DNA of 33,125 nucleotides from Verrucomicrobiota bacterium (GCA_020831635.1 JAFIGC010000051.1:1-33125); one strand, 5' to 3'; shown: positions 23,471-32,692, counted from the stretch's first letter. Notes: generated by a model not told the origin, from the sequence alone. Numbers and translations are program-made.

Positions 23471-24955
23471 TCACCCTCGGTATTTTTTGAATGCGCGCAA
23501 AATGCCGGGCAACGTTCGCATGGCGTCGGTGGCGCCCGCGAGGCGGCTGCGTTTTGCCAATACCCGTCCGAGACGCACCTGACGGGCGCCGGGCAGGCTT
23601 TCGTGGATCTTTTTCCAAAGCGTGGGAAGGTTCCATGCACCTTCGACTTTTTCGCACATTACGGGCACGATCCGATCTTCAGAAACGCCCATGGCTTCCA
23701 TCGCCGCCGCATGGGACGCGCGCATGGATTCCTCCTTGTGACGTTGCCCCGCGTCCATGTCGTATGGAGGTTCCCATTCGCGGGCCGGCTCCAGACGGTC
23801 CACATGCGTGAGCACCCATACGATGGGTGGCGGACGTTTGCGCACATGGGTTTGGAAATGGGCTTTCAACACCGCCAAGGCCCGCTGATCCCGGGCGCGG
23901 TCAGCGCGGTGGGCGGCCATCACCCAGAGGATCAAATCGGCTTTTTGGGCCTGTTGCAGCCAGCGTTTGTCCGGATCGCTCTTTAACCCGGGCCCCTCCA
24001 ATAGAATCAGGTCCCCTGCGGTTTCTTCTTCCAGTCCGTAGGCCACAAAATCCTCGTCGTCTCCCTCCTCGGCCGTGATCGGGCTGACCACGGCCTGATC
24101 TCTGCCGGACAGGGCGTTGATGAGGCTGGATTTGCCGACATTGGGCTGACCCGTCACGAAAATCACCAGCGGTTGGTCGCTCAAATCCTCGGCCGAATGG
24201 AATTGCTCTGCCTTTTTCTCGAGGGGCGTATGCCGCATGTGCCCGGAATACAAGAGCATGGCCGCCTCGCCGGTCTCCCGCACCAACAGGGCCGCGGCCT
24301 TGGTTCGCATGGACTCCATCAGCGCCGGAGTGATCGATTGCATCACCCCCCGACGCAATTCCGCGACCACGGAACCCACCGGATTCAACGCAAAGCGTCC
24401 GAGTCGATAGACGTTCCACAGCGCCCGCACCGGCCGGGTATGTTTTTGCAGGCTGACCGCGTGGGAAATTTTGATGTGTTGCAGGGCGGGCAAATCCTCC
24501 TTGACCGCGATGCGCAGGCGGTGCGAGAGATGCTCGGCCAGGGCCAGGGCCTCGGGCACGGTGAATTGCAGTTCCGCCTGCCTGCGTCCGGGGTTCCAAG
24601 CCTCCGCCACCACCCGCAGCACCTCGCGAATCAGGGTTTCCACCGCCTTGGCACTGGCCACATCCTCCGGCCCCACCGCGTTCATCATTTCCCGCAAAGC
24701 GGCCCGTGCCCTTTGCTCCGCCTCGGCCGCCTGCGGGGCCGCTTCCAGCACTTCAATGCCATGGTCCCGCCTTTGCAGGCATTTCGAGAACACCACGATC
24801 AACAGCGAGATGCCCAGCATCGCCAGCATCCACCACCAAAGCAAATCGTGCACATACAGCGCCCAGAGTCCGTATCCATAGGGAATGAGAAACGGCAACA
24901 GCCACAACAACGTGCCCAAGGCCTCCATCCGCCAGTGTCGGGTTTGGAATTTCAC
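23471..24955 (-). CDS. Membrane-anchored GTPase (Era/dynamin-related)
   Basis: A 494-residue protein. Two hydrophobic spans near the N-terminus (about 13-35 and 37-57) are followed by a long helical region (60-255) and a GTPase domain: G1 GQPNVGKSS (269-277), a G3-like EGPG (320-323, where the usual Asp is Glu), and G4 THVD (383-386, usually NKxD). This resembles membrane-linked HSR1/YeeP-type GTPases, whose roles are poorly known. I chose the GTG at 24955 because it overlaps the upstream GTPase stop by four bases (GTGA); the ATG at 24928 is possible. The tandem arrangement with a second GTPase suggests they act as a pair, perhaps in membrane remodelling, which is inference. Confidence 0.8.
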   Translation of the reverse strand: MKFQTRHWRMEALGTLLWLLPFLIPYGYGLWALYVHDLLWWWMLAMLGISLLIVVFSKCLQRRDHGIEVLEAAPQAAEAEQRARAALREMMNAVGPEDVASAKAVETLIREVLRVVAEAWNPGRRQAELQFTVPEALALAEHLSHRLRIAVKEDLPALQHIKISHAVSLQKHTRPVRALWNVYRLGRFALNPVGSVVAELRRGVMQSITPALMESMRTKAAALLVRETGEAAMLLYSGHMRHTPLEKKAEQFHSAEDLSDQPLVIFVTGQPNVGKSSLINALSGRDQAVVSPITAEEGDDEDFVAYGLEEETAGDLILLEGPGLKSDPDKRWLQQAQKADLILWVMAAHRADRARDQRALAVLKAHFQTHVRKRPPPIVWVLTHVDRLEPAREWEPPYDMDAGQRHKEESMRASHAAAMEAMGVSEDRIVPVMCEKVEGAWNLPTLWKKIHESLPGARQVRLGRVLAKRSRLAGATDAMRTLPGILRAFKKYRG

Positions 24956-26106
24956 GGACGTTCTCCCGCCTGCGTACGTTCCCGCCACATGGCGCGGGCC
25001 CGCTCCAGGTTGGTTTTGTAGGTTTCCCGCAGGGCCTCCCGATCCGGCTCCCGACCATTCGCCACTTCCCGACAAAAATACACCGCCGCCTCGCCGAGGG
25101 CGTAGGTGATGGCAAAACTCCACAAGGCCACCGCCGCCGTGCCCAGACCCGGCACGAGTTTCACCCCCTGACGCAATAAAAATTTCACCCCATAGCGGGC
25201 GCAAAAAGAAAACCCGAGCAAATGGATGAACCGCTTCCACAAATCCATGTCCCGGCGGAGTTGAAAACGCCGCGCCACCGCGTCCACCATGCGCGCCTGA
25301 AATCCCGTGGAGGCCAGCCCCCCGACAAAAGGAAGCGGCACCGCATCCGCGCCCGCCGCCGCCAGCGCCCAGGGGAGGATGACCTGATGCCGGGCGTTTT
25401 CCGCCGGATCCCGTCCACGGTACAGGCGGTCATGCACGGGCGGCAGCATCCGCTTCAACGCGTCCCAAAGCGCGTCCGCGCCATAATTCATGGGATCAAA
25501 TCCATCCTCGGCTCTCGTGAAGTCCAGGGGCACGTAAATGGGATCCGATCCCGGCAGATCGTCGAACATCTCCCGTTGGACCCGCAGGGTGCGCTGCAAA
25601 TCCTCGGGAAAAACCTCCAGATTGTCCGCTCCCGGATACGGCAACGGATGGTCTCCCCCGCGGGCATACAAATCGTGCAAACGGGTTTGCGCCACCAGCA
25701 GCGGCCATTCCGGATGTTGTTTGCGAACGGTTTTGAGCGTGTGCAACAAAGGTTCCAAAGCCAAATCCTCGGCCCGGGCCACCGCCAACAGCAAGTGGGC
25801 GTTCTCTTCGGCGTAGGCGATGTCCTTGGCGGGATCGTATCCCCGTTCGTCCTCCAAACCGCGGGTGTCCAGAAACCGAACCACCGGCAAATCCTCGGGA
25901 AACGCATAAAGCTGGGCGGAAAGCGTGGCCCGTTTGTACCCGTTTCCGATGCCCTCGAAATTTTGACCCGTCATTTCCGCGACGATACTGGTTTTGCCCG
26001 CCTGCGCCTTGCCCAACAGCCACACCACCGGGGCGGCGGCCTCGGCGGCTTCCCGGGCCCGCTTCAGGGCTTCGCTTTCTGACGCCGTATCGGTAGGTGG
26101 GGTCAT
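24952..26106 (-). CDS. GTPase with DUF697/YcjF-like hydrophobic C-terminus
   Basis: A 384-residue protein. G1 is GKAQAGKTS (32-40), preceded by hydrophobic VVWLL; G3 is DTRG (80-83); the expected G4 NKxD is replaced by a degenerate TRLHD. The C-terminal part has hydrophobic hairpins (ALAAAGADAVPLPFVGG; LVPGLGTAAVALWSFAITYALGEAAVYF) like the DUF697 domain of YcjF-type proteins, which associates with membranes. The gene starts 22 bases after the L,D-transpeptidase and overlaps the next GTPase by four bases. Binding of GTP is likely; the partner and purpose are not known. Confidence 0.8.
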   Translation of the reverse strand: MTPPTDTASESEALKRAREAAEAAAPVVWLLGKAQAGKTSIVAEMTGQNFEGIGNGYKRATLSAQLYAFPEDLPVVRFLDTRGLEDERGYDPAKDIAYAEENAHLLLAVARAEDLALEPLLHTLKTVRKQHPEWPLLVAQTRLHDLYARGGDHPLPYPGADNLEVFPEDLQRTLRVQREMFDDLPGSDPIYVPLDFTRAEDGFDPMNYGADALWDALKRMLPPVHDRLYRGRDPAENARHQVILPWALAAAGADAVPLPFVGGLASTGFQARMVDAVARRFQLRRDMDLWKRFIHLLGFSFCARYGVKFLLRQGVKLVPGLGTAAVALWSFAITYALGEAAVYFCREVANGREPDREALRETYKTNLERARAMWRERTQAGERP

Positions 26107-26128
26107 AATGAACTTTGGCTTTCCGGAC

Positions 26129-26887
26129 TTAATCGGTCACGATGACCTTGGTGCCGCTGGGCACCAACATATGCAACTCCTCGACATCGTCGTTGTGCAT
26201 GCGCACGCAGCCCAGGGAGACGGATTCGCCCAGTCGATCCGGTTCGTCGGTGCCGTGGATGCCGAACCCTTTTCGGTCCCATCCCAGCCAATGCGTGCCG
26301 ATGCGGTGATCGGGATGACCGTACGGAATCCGCCGGCCATGCTCGGGATGCCACCAATCTGGATGCACAATCCGGTCGGTAATCCGGAATTCCCCCACCG
26401 GCGTGTTGCCCCCTTCGCCGGTGGATACCCGATACGATTTGAAAAAACGCCCGTCCAGCCGCACCGTCAATTCGTTGTTGGCTTTGTCGACGTGCACGGT
26501 GAACGGCTTTTGAATCACTTTCAGCCGTTGGCCTTGGCGGATGTTGTCCCCGGTCAGCCCATTGGAGGCCCGCAACAATTCCACGGTGGTGCCGTGGCGA
26601 GACGCGATCCGCCCCAGGGTATCTCCCGCCCGCACCGTCACCCAGTCGCTTTCCGCCTGCGGATGCCGGGAACGGAGCATGAGCATGTTCACTTCCCCGA
26701 GGCTTTGCCGGACCTTCTGCCGAACCTCCTCGTCCACCGCCAGTTTTTCGGCCCGCAGCAGGGTTTCCCGGGCCTCGCCATTCCGACCCGACGCCCGGGC
26801 GCGTTCGGCGCGTTCCAACAAGGGCATCACGTCCACCGCGTGAAGCCACGGGGACAAGCAAAGCAAAAAAATCAACAAAAGTTTCAT
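26129..26887 (-). CDS. LysM and YkuD L,D-transpeptidase, secreted
   Basis: A 252-residue exported enzyme that makes 3-3 peptidoglycan crosslinks or attaches proteins to the wall. Residues 1-17 are a signal peptide (KLLLIFLLCLSPWLHA). A charged helical stretch (20-70) is followed by a LysM domain (82-125; VTVRAGDTLGRIASRHGTT) and a YkuD domain (128-250). The catalytic signature is HGTDEP (211-216) and SLGCVRM (224-230) with C227 as the nucleophile. The ATG at 26887 opens on the signal peptide, 25 bases behind parC. The presence of LysM plus YkuD is common in wall-modifying enzymes. Confidence 0.93.
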   Translation of the reverse strand: MKLLLIFLLCLSPWLHAVDVMPLLERAERARASGRNGEARETLLRAEKLAVDEEVRQKVRQSLGEVNMLMLRSRHPQAESDWVTVRAGDTLGRIASRHGTTVELLRASNGLTGDNIRQGQRLKVIQKPFTVHVDKANNELTVRLDGRFFKSYRVSTGEGGNTPVGEFRITDRIVHPDWWHPEHGRRIPYGHPDHRIGTHWLGWDRKGFGIHGTDEPDRLGESVSLGCVRMHNDDVEELHMLVPSGTKVIVTD

Positions 26888-26912
26888 GAGAGGTCCATGT
26901 GAACATCCGAAA

Positions 26913-29030
26913 TTAGAAATCCAGAACCGCATTGGGATCCAGATCGCTCTCGTCGTCCCAGTTGCGCGGACGCTTGCCGGCGATGTTTTGTATTTTTTTC
27001 ATGGTGATTTGGTACCCCTTGGTCTTGGCTCCCTTTACCGTGTATTTGTCAACCTGCAAGAGCTGCTGGTGAACGCGCTGGTTTTTCATGGGCGCGAATT
27101 TGACGTACACATGCTCGGGAGCGCCTTCTTCAAAGAGGATCACCTTGGTTTTGCCTTCGGGACAAAGACTGTATTCCTTGTTCTGAATGGCCCCGCCAAA
27201 GGTGAACCGCTTCAAATAAGAGGTCTGTTTATGGGTATAAACCATGAGAAACTCTTTGTCACGCTCATAGCGGCCCACATACAACACGGTTTTGTCCACG
27301 AACAGCTTCTCGGGCGGCGGCATCAATTGATAGGTGCCGTCTTTCCACACCACCATGATTTTGTCGAGTGAACTGCATTCCAGCACTTCGTCGCCCTCTT
27401 TCATGGCATGGCCCAAATACCCGTTCCCTTTGTCGTAGCGGAGCTTCAATTCGGAGGCGGTCAGCTTGCGCACCTCGATTTTTTTGAACCCATCCTCTTC
27501 GATTTGGGTCAGGCGGGGATAGTCCTTGGCATATTTCTTGTGCAGATCCTTGAGGTAATCCACGGTATAATCGACCATGCGCTTGAGGTTTTTCTCCACT
27601 TCGTCCAAGGCAATGAGGATGTCGTCCAAATCCTTGCGGTTTTTGTCGATGTCAAAGCGACTGATGCGCTTGATGCGTACCCCGAGCAGCATTTCCACGT
27701 CCTCGTCGGTCACGTCACGTTTGAGCAGATGACGGAACTTGTTGACCCCGTCCAGCACCGCTTTTTGCACCAAGGGGTAGGTTTTGCATTCCTCGATGTC
27801 TTTGTAGATCCGGTTCTCAATGAAGATCTGCACCAAGGTCTTGTTGTGAAACTCGTCCAACAACCGCGCTTTTTCCCACTCCAGTTCCTCTTCGAGGATT
27901 TCCACCAGACGATCCGTCAGCCGACGCAACACCTCGTTCACGGTCATTTCCACCGGACGTTTTTTGTCGATGCACATGATGCTGCTGTTGACGCTGATCT
28001 CGCAGTCGGTGAAGGCGTACAGCTTCTGGATGGTCTCGTCCTGATCCTGTCCGGCCAGCAGAATGAGATGCAGTTCCACGTTTTCGGCGGTGTAATCGTG
28101 AATGGCGCGGACTTTGATCTTCTTTTTGCGGATGGCGTCCTCGATCGTCTTGACGAGGGTTTCCGTGGTGGTGTTAAACGGCAGTTCGCGTATGATGAGC
28201 TTGTTTTTGTCCTGCTTTTCGATCACCGCCCGCACCTTCACCCGACCGCGACCGAGATCGTACTCGCTGGCATCCATGATGCCGCCGTGCTGAAAATCTG
28301 GCAGAATAAGGAAGCTGCGCTTCTTCAAAATCGCGATTTGCGCTTTGATCAACTCGCCGAAATTGTGGGGCAGAATCCGGGTCGCCAACCCCACGCCGAT
28401 GCCTTCCGCTCCCAGCATCAGCAAGAGCGGAATCTTGGAAGGCAGAATCACCGGTTCCTGATTCCGTCCGTCGTAACTGGGAATGAAGCGGGTCAGGTGC
28501 TTGTTAAACAACTGCTCCCGGGCCAACACCGTGAGACGGCACTCGATGTACCGGGACGCGGCGGCGGGGTCGCCGGTATGGATGTTGCCGTAGTTCCCCT
28601 GCCCTTCGATCAAATACCGCTTGTTCGCCAAGGTCACCAGCGCGTCCGCGATCGAGGCGTCCCCGTGCGGATGAAACTGCATGGTATAGCCCACGATGTT
28701 GGCGACTTTAATGAATTTGCCGTCATCGTTTCGATGCAAGGACCACATGATGCGCCGCTGCACCGGCTTCAAGCCGTCCTCCAACTGGGGAATGGCCCGG
28801 TCGAGAATCACGTAGGAGGCGTAATCAAGGAAATTCTCATCCATCATCTCCCGCAAAGCGGGATCGTCCGATTGAGGAATGTCGAGTTCGGGGTCCGAAG
28901 ATTCGAGTGCGGAGCCCTGAGATTCTTCCTGACCTCCGACCTCCGACCTCTGACCTCCAACCTCTGACCTCTGACCTCCAACCTCTGACCTCTCTTCTTC
29001 TTCACCGAACAAATCGTCGTCCTTGCTCAT
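26913..29030 (-). CDS. parC: DNA topoisomerase IV subunit A-like (type IIA)
   Basis: A 705-residue DNA-cleaving subunit. The winged-helix core starts near residue 60; DGLKPVQRRIMW (85-96), FHPHGDASI (119-127), EGQGNYGNI (142-150) and AAASRYIECRLT are seen, with Y161 as the DNA-linking tyrosine. Length is shorter than GyrA, and it lacks a clear GyrA-box, so I call it ParC-like; it resembles the Bacteroidetes/PVC form. Residues 14-34 are three exact RSEVGGQ heptads encoded by a 21-bp minisatellite, outside the conserved core. It overlaps parE by four bases (ATGA). Together they decatenate chromosomes in the cytoplasm. Confidence 0.93.
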   Translation of the reverse strand: MSKDDDLFGEEEERSEVGGQRSEVGGQRSEVGGQEESQGSALESSDPELDIPQSDDPALREMMDENFLDYASYVILDRAIPQLEDGLKPVQRRIMWSLHRNDDGKFIKVANIVGYTMQFHPHGDASIADALVTLANKRYLIEGQGNYGNIHTGDPAAASRYIECRLTVLAREQLFNKHLTRFIPSYDGRNQEPVILPSKIPLLLMLGAEGIGVGLATRILPHNFGELIKAQIAILKKRSFLILPDFQHGGIMDASEYDLGRGRVKVRAVIEKQDKNKLIIRELPFNTTTETLVKTIEDAIRKKKIKVRAIHDYTAENVELHLILLAGQDQDETIQKLYAFTDCEISVNSSIMCIDKKRPVEMTVNEVLRRLTDRLVEILEEELEWEKARLLDEFHNKTLVQIFIENRIYKDIEECKTYPLVQKAVLDGVNKFRHLLKRDVTDEDVEMLLGVRIKRISRFDIDKNRKDLDDILIALDEVEKNLKRMVDYTVDYLKDLHKKYAKDYPRLTQIEEDGFKKIEVRKLTASELKLRYDKGNGYLGHAMKEGDEVLECSSLDKIMVVWKDGTYQLMPPPEKLFVDKTVLYVGRYERDKEFLMVYTHKQTSYLKRFTFGGAIQNKEYSLCPEGKTKVILFEEGAPEHVYVKFAPMKNQRVHQQLLQVDKYTVKGAKTKGYQITMKKIQNIAGKRPRNWDDESDLDPNAVLDF
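28928..28992. repeat. 21-bp minisatellite in the 5' end of parC
   Basis: On the parC strand the units are built of GAGGTCAGAGGT(T/C)GGAGGTC-type repeats that translate as RSEVGGQ three times. The same GAGGTCAG words occur in intergenic DNA at 19797-19820 and 22018-22048. Confidence 0.75.
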
Positions 29031-30844
29031 ACCGCTTCCTCCTCGACCACGAGATGGTTCATGATGTACTCCCGGCGGGCGGGGGTGTTTTTGCCCATGT
29101 AAAATTTCAGGATATGGGGCACGTCCGGCGGATCGTCAATGCAGACGGGCGTCAGCCGCATCCCCTCGGAAATAAAAGCCCGGAATTCCTTGGGCGAAAT
29201 TTCCCCAAGACCTTTGAAGCGGGTCACCTCGGGGGTGCTGACCTCCTTGAGGGCAAGCTGCCGTTCCTCCTCGCTGTAGCAATACCGGGTCTCTTTCTTG
29301 TTTCGCACCCGGAAAAGCGGGGTTTCCAGCACGTACAAATGCCCATCGGTGACCAAAGGCTGGAAAAACCGCAGAAAATAGGTGATCAGCAAATTCCGGA
29401 TGTGCATGCCGTCCACGTCCGCGTCCGTGGCCAGCACCACCTTGTGGTAACGCAAATTGTCCACGCTCTCCTCCACCCGCAGGGCCTGCATGAGGTTGTA
29501 CAGCTCTTCGTTCTTGTAAATCGCGTCCCGCTTGAGTTCGGCCACGTTCAAGGGTTTGCCCTTGAGGGTGAAAATCGCCTGGGTGTTCGGATCGCGGGAG
29601 GAGACCATGGACCCGGCGGCGGACTGACCCTCGGTGAGGAAAATCATCGATTCCTGCCCCTTTTGCTTGGCCGCGTCCCAATGGACCTTGCAATCCTTGA
29701 GCTGGGGGATGCGCAGGGAAATGGCCTTGGATTTTTCCCGGGCCAGTTTCTTCACCGTATTGATTTCCTTCCGCAGCTTCTGGGTCTCCTCGATTTTCAG
29801 GAAAGCCCGTTCCGCCGCCTTGGGATTCTTGTGCAGCAAATCCACCACAATGTCCCGCACCTGGTTCACCAAATCCGATCGGATTTCCCCGTTGCCCAGC
29901 TTGTTTTTGGTCTGCGACTCGAAAATCGGCTCTTTCAGACGAATCGCAATCGCCCCGATCAAGCCCTCGCGAATGTCGTCCCCTTCATATTTTTTCTTGG
30001 AATACTCATTGAACCCCTTGAGAATGCCTTCCCGGAAGGCGCTCAAATGCGTGCCCCCGTCCACGGTGTATTGACCATTCACAAAGGACCAATTTTCCTC
30101 GCCATAGAGCTGGGCATGCGTCAGTGCAATTTCCAGGGTCTTGTCCCGATAATGCAAGGGCGGATAAATGGAATCGCTGTCCGACTCCTCCAGAATCAAA
30201 TCCAGCAGCCCGTTTTTGGACTCCAGTTTTTTGCCGTTGAAAATCAGGATCAACCCCGGATTCAAATAGGAATAGAACTTCAGCCGACGCAGGATATACT
30301 CTTCGCGAAAGCGGAAATTCTTGAAAATCGTCTCGTCAGGGGTGAAACTCACCAGGGTGCCGTCCTTTTCCTCGCTTTTGCCCTCGTCCTGGGAAATCAG
30401 ATTTCCCTGTTCAAAGGTGGCCTCGAAAAACCGACCCTCGCGATAACTGCACACCGTAAACGTGGACGACAACGCGTTCACCGCCTTGGTGCCCACCCCG
30501 TTGAGGCCCACGGAAAACTGGAAAACCTCGTCATTGTACTTGGCGCCCGTATTGATGCGCGACACGCAGTCGATCACCTTGCCGTGGGGAATGCCCCGCC
30601 CGTAATCGCGCACGGTCACATCCCCGCCATCCAAGGTGATTTGCAGCTTGCCGCCATACCCCATGATGTATTCGTCGATACCGTTGTCGATCACCTCTTT
30701 CAACAACACGTAAATGCCGTCGTCATAGTGGGACCCCGATCCGGTGCGTCCGATGTACATCCCCGTACGGGCACGGATGTGCTCGATGGAGGAGAGGGTC
30801 TTGATTTTGCTTTCGTCGTAGTTGTGGGGATTGGAGTCTGCCAT
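29027..30844 (-). CDS. parE: DNA topoisomerase IV subunit B-like ATPase (type IIA)
   Basis: A 605-residue GHKL ATPase and TOPRIM subunit. ATP-site motifs are KEVIDNGIDE (49-58, with E50 and N54), DYGRGIP (80-86) and GLNGVGTK (113-120). The TOPRIM acid motif reads EGQSA (405-409) where most gyrase/ParE proteins have EGDSA, and the metal cluster DADVDG is at 474-479. The C-terminal KFYMGKNTPARREYI is typical. It overlaps parC by four bases and starts a run of five co-directional genes down to 23471. The ATG at 30844 follows TATAAAATTTT closely. Confidence 0.93.
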   Translation of the reverse strand: MADSNPHNYDESKIKTLSSIEHIRARTGMYIGRTGSGSHYDDGIYVLLKEVIDNGIDEYIMGYGGKLQITLDGGDVTVRDYGRGIPHGKVIDCVSRINTGAKYNDEVFQFSVGLNGVGTKAVNALSSTFTVCSYREGRFFEATFEQGNLISQDEGKSEEKDGTLVSFTPDETIFKNFRFREEYILRRLKFYSYLNPGLILIFNGKKLESKNGLLDLILEESDSDSIYPPLHYRDKTLEIALTHAQLYGEENWSFVNGQYTVDGGTHLSAFREGILKGFNEYSKKKYEGDDIREGLIGAIAIRLKEPIFESQTKNKLGNGEIRSDLVNQVRDIVVDLLHKNPKAAERAFLKIEETQKLRKEINTVKKLAREKSKAISLRIPQLKDCKVHWDAAKQKGQESMIFLTEGQSAAGSMVSSRDPNTQAIFTLKGKPLNVAELKRDAIYKNEELYNLMQALRVEESVDNLRYHKVVLATDADVDGMHIRNLLITYFLRFFQPLVTDGHLYVLETPLFRVRNKKETRYCYSEEERQLALKEVSTPEVTRFKGLGEISPKEFRAFISEGMRLTPVCIDDPPDVPHILKFYMGKNTPARREYIMNHLVVEEEAV

Positions 30845-31288
30845 AAAATTTTATACGGATGTTTAGATTGAAAATTTTCCGCACCCTACGATAACAAGGG
30901 ACCGTTATCCAAGCAAAATTTTCATTTTCCATCCCTTCATCCTTGGGTTTTCACAAAACGCGATTGGAAACGCCTGATACAAGCTCCCCCCGCGCCCAAT
31001 TCCGCGGCAAATTCCGCCGGGGCGATGGGGGACGGGAGCGCCGGTCTCCGCACCGGCAGGGGCGCCGGGGGACGGAAATCCAAAAAAACGTACATCAATC
31101 AAATACCGAAGGGGCCACGCGTTCGGAAAGCGAGAAAGTACGGCCTTACCCCACCACCAAAGGCCGCTACCCCAAACACAATTGGCCCGAATAAACCTCC
31201 GTCCATAGGATGAAGAAGGGGTCATATTTTCCGTTTCCGACCATCGGAACTCTTTTTCCCAGACCTTCCGAGCGTCGGAAACCAACCC
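30845..31288. other. Intergenic region between integrase and parE
   Basis: No gene is seen in these 444 bases. They hold a GC-rich stretch with a small hairpin (CCGGT at 31041 with ACCGG at 31052) bounded by GGGGGACGG direct repeats (31026 and 31067), and a REP-like palindrome at 31234-31281. The parE promoter must lie at the left end. Confidence 0.55.
31234..31281. repeat. REP-like palindrome, copy 3 (diverged)
   Basis: TTTCCGACCATCGGAA (31234-31249) and TTCCGAGCGTCGGAAA (31266-31281), with a 16-base spacer as in copies 1 and 2. The right arm begins TTCCGAGCG, matching the left arm of the other copies, so this copy is rearranged. It ends seven bases before the integrase stop. Confidence 0.75.
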
Positions 31289-32692
31289 TCACAAAGTATC
31301 CAACGGACTCACCACGCCGAGCGGCCCTTTGTTGAGCACATGGGTATAGATCATCGTCGTTTTCACATCCGAATGTCCAAGCAATTCCTGCACGGTACGA
31401 ATGTCCTGCCCCGCCTCCAGCAGATGGGTCGCGAAACTATGCCGCAGGGTGTGTGGAGTCACCCGGGTGGCAATCCTGGCGTCCGCCGCCGCCCGCTTTA
31501 CCGCCCGCTGGATGCGCATGGGCAGTAAATGATGCCTCCTCACCGCGCCGCTCCGCGGATCCGTTGAAAAATCATCGGAGGGAAACACATACTGCCAGCG
31601 CCAGTCATACGGTGCGCTCTTGTATTTCCGGGCCAATGCGTCCGGGACCGCCACCTCGTGTTTGTTTTGCTCCCTGTCGGACTCAAAAAGCGCCTTCCTC
31701 CAGTCCAAGTGCGCCCGCAAGGGTTCGTGCAGGCTTTTCGGGAACGGCACCCGTCTGTCCTTGTCTCCTTTCCCGGCACGAACCGTGATTTCACTCCTGT
31801 CGAAGTTCACGTCCTGCACCCGCAGCCGCAGGCCCTCTGAAACCCGCATGCCCGTGCCGTACAAAAGCCGTATCACCAGCCCCTCCACTCCGTCCGTTTG
31901 ACGAAGCAATCTCTGTACCTCCTCCCGGCTGCACACCACCGGCAGCCGTTTCCCCATCCTCGCCCTCGGAAAGCTGCTGAAATCCCCGATCTCTTTCTTC
32001 AACACATCCCGGTACAGAAAAACCACCGCGTTCAGCGCCTGATTCTGCGTCGAGGCCGCCACGTTCTCGTTCACCGCCAAATGCCCCAGCCACGCGTGAA
32101 TCTCGTTCGCCCCCATCAAACTGGGCTTCCTGCCCTGAAAATGGGTCACAAACTTCCGAATCCAAAACCAATAGGTCCGCTCGGTTGACAATGCATAATT
32201 TTTTACGCGCAGGATTTCAATCACCACCTGCTTCAGGGCCCTCCAGTCCACCTGCTCAGTGTTCGGCAGATCTTCCATGGCTGGGCTCGGAACGGACGTA
32301 CGTACCTTTCTCGGTCTGGGATTGGGGGTGGGCCCCAACTGTTTGGCCTCCTCCGAAGGCTTGGGCATTTTCCGCAAAGGAATTCCGCGGAACTGCTCAT
32401 AGTAGAGGATCAGCGCGTCCCTTGCCTGGACCAGTTGCCACTCCTGCGCACTGCCCTCCGTTTGCAACGATTCAAGAAAATCAGCGATCTCCTGAGGACC
32501 CAGCGAACGGCGCGACCGATCCGGGAAGCGATTGAACAACTGTCGCACCCAATGCGCATAAAACCCATGCTGCTTTTCCGGCACCCCCACCTCCTCCAAT
32601 ACCTCAAAATACCCCCCGGGCCACTGGGGGTTCGGGTTGAAATCCGCCACCGGAAAGGTGGAACGGCTGGGTGTCTGATGTTTAATATCCAT
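31289..32692 (-). CDS. intI: Integron integrase (IntI-type tyrosine recombinase)
   Basis: A 467-residue site-specific recombinase. Catalytic residues are R283 (GTGMRVSEGLR), K308 (AGKGDKDRRVPFP), H414 and R417 (HTLRHSF), H440 (LLGHSD) and Y449 (MIYTHVL). The extra IntI patch (about 345-390; ARKYKSAPYDWRWQYVFPS, DPRSGAVRRHHL) marks it as an integron integrase, not a phage or Xer enzyme. The N-terminal 150 residues exceed class 1 IntI (337 residues) by one extra SAM-like domain (EVLEEVGVPEKQHGFYAHWVRQLFNR). The ATG at 32692 is preferred; a GTG at 32701 would add three residues. The 3' end is complete. Its direction away from 32.8 kb predicts attI and cassettes to the right. Confidence 0.93.
   Translation of the reverse strand: MDIKHQTPSRSTFPVADFNPNPQWPGGYFEVLEEVGVPEKQHGFYAHWVRQLFNRFPDRSRRSLGPQEIADFLESLQTEGSAQEWQLVQARDALILYYEQFRGIPLRKMPKPSEEAKQLGPTPNPRPRKVRTSVPSPAMEDLPNTEQVDWRALKQVVIEILRVKNYALSTERTYWFWIRKFVTHFQGRKPSLMGANEIHAWLGHLAVNENVAASTQNQALNAVVFLYRDVLKKEIGDFSSFPRARMGKRLPVVCSREEVQRLLRQTDGVEGLVIRLLYGTGMRVSEGLRLRVQDVNFDRSEITVRAGKGDKDRRVPFPKSLHEPLRAHLDWRKALFESDREQNKHEVAVPDALARKYKSAPYDWRWQYVFPSDDFSTDPRSGAVRRHHLLPMRIQRAVKRAAADARIATRVTPHTLRHSFATHLLEAGQDIRTVQELLGHSDVKTTMIYTHVLNKGPLGVVSPLDTL

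Noticed and set aside
28907-30871. A 654-codon plus-strand open frame opposite parE, and a 519-codon one opposite parC
   Set aside because: Both mirror conserved topoisomerase genes; no ribosome site or recognisable domain.
31289-32692. XerC/XerD or phage integrase
   Set aside because: The IntI-specific patch with WQYVFP and RRHHL between the catalytic Lys and His boxes is absent from Xer and phage enzymes.
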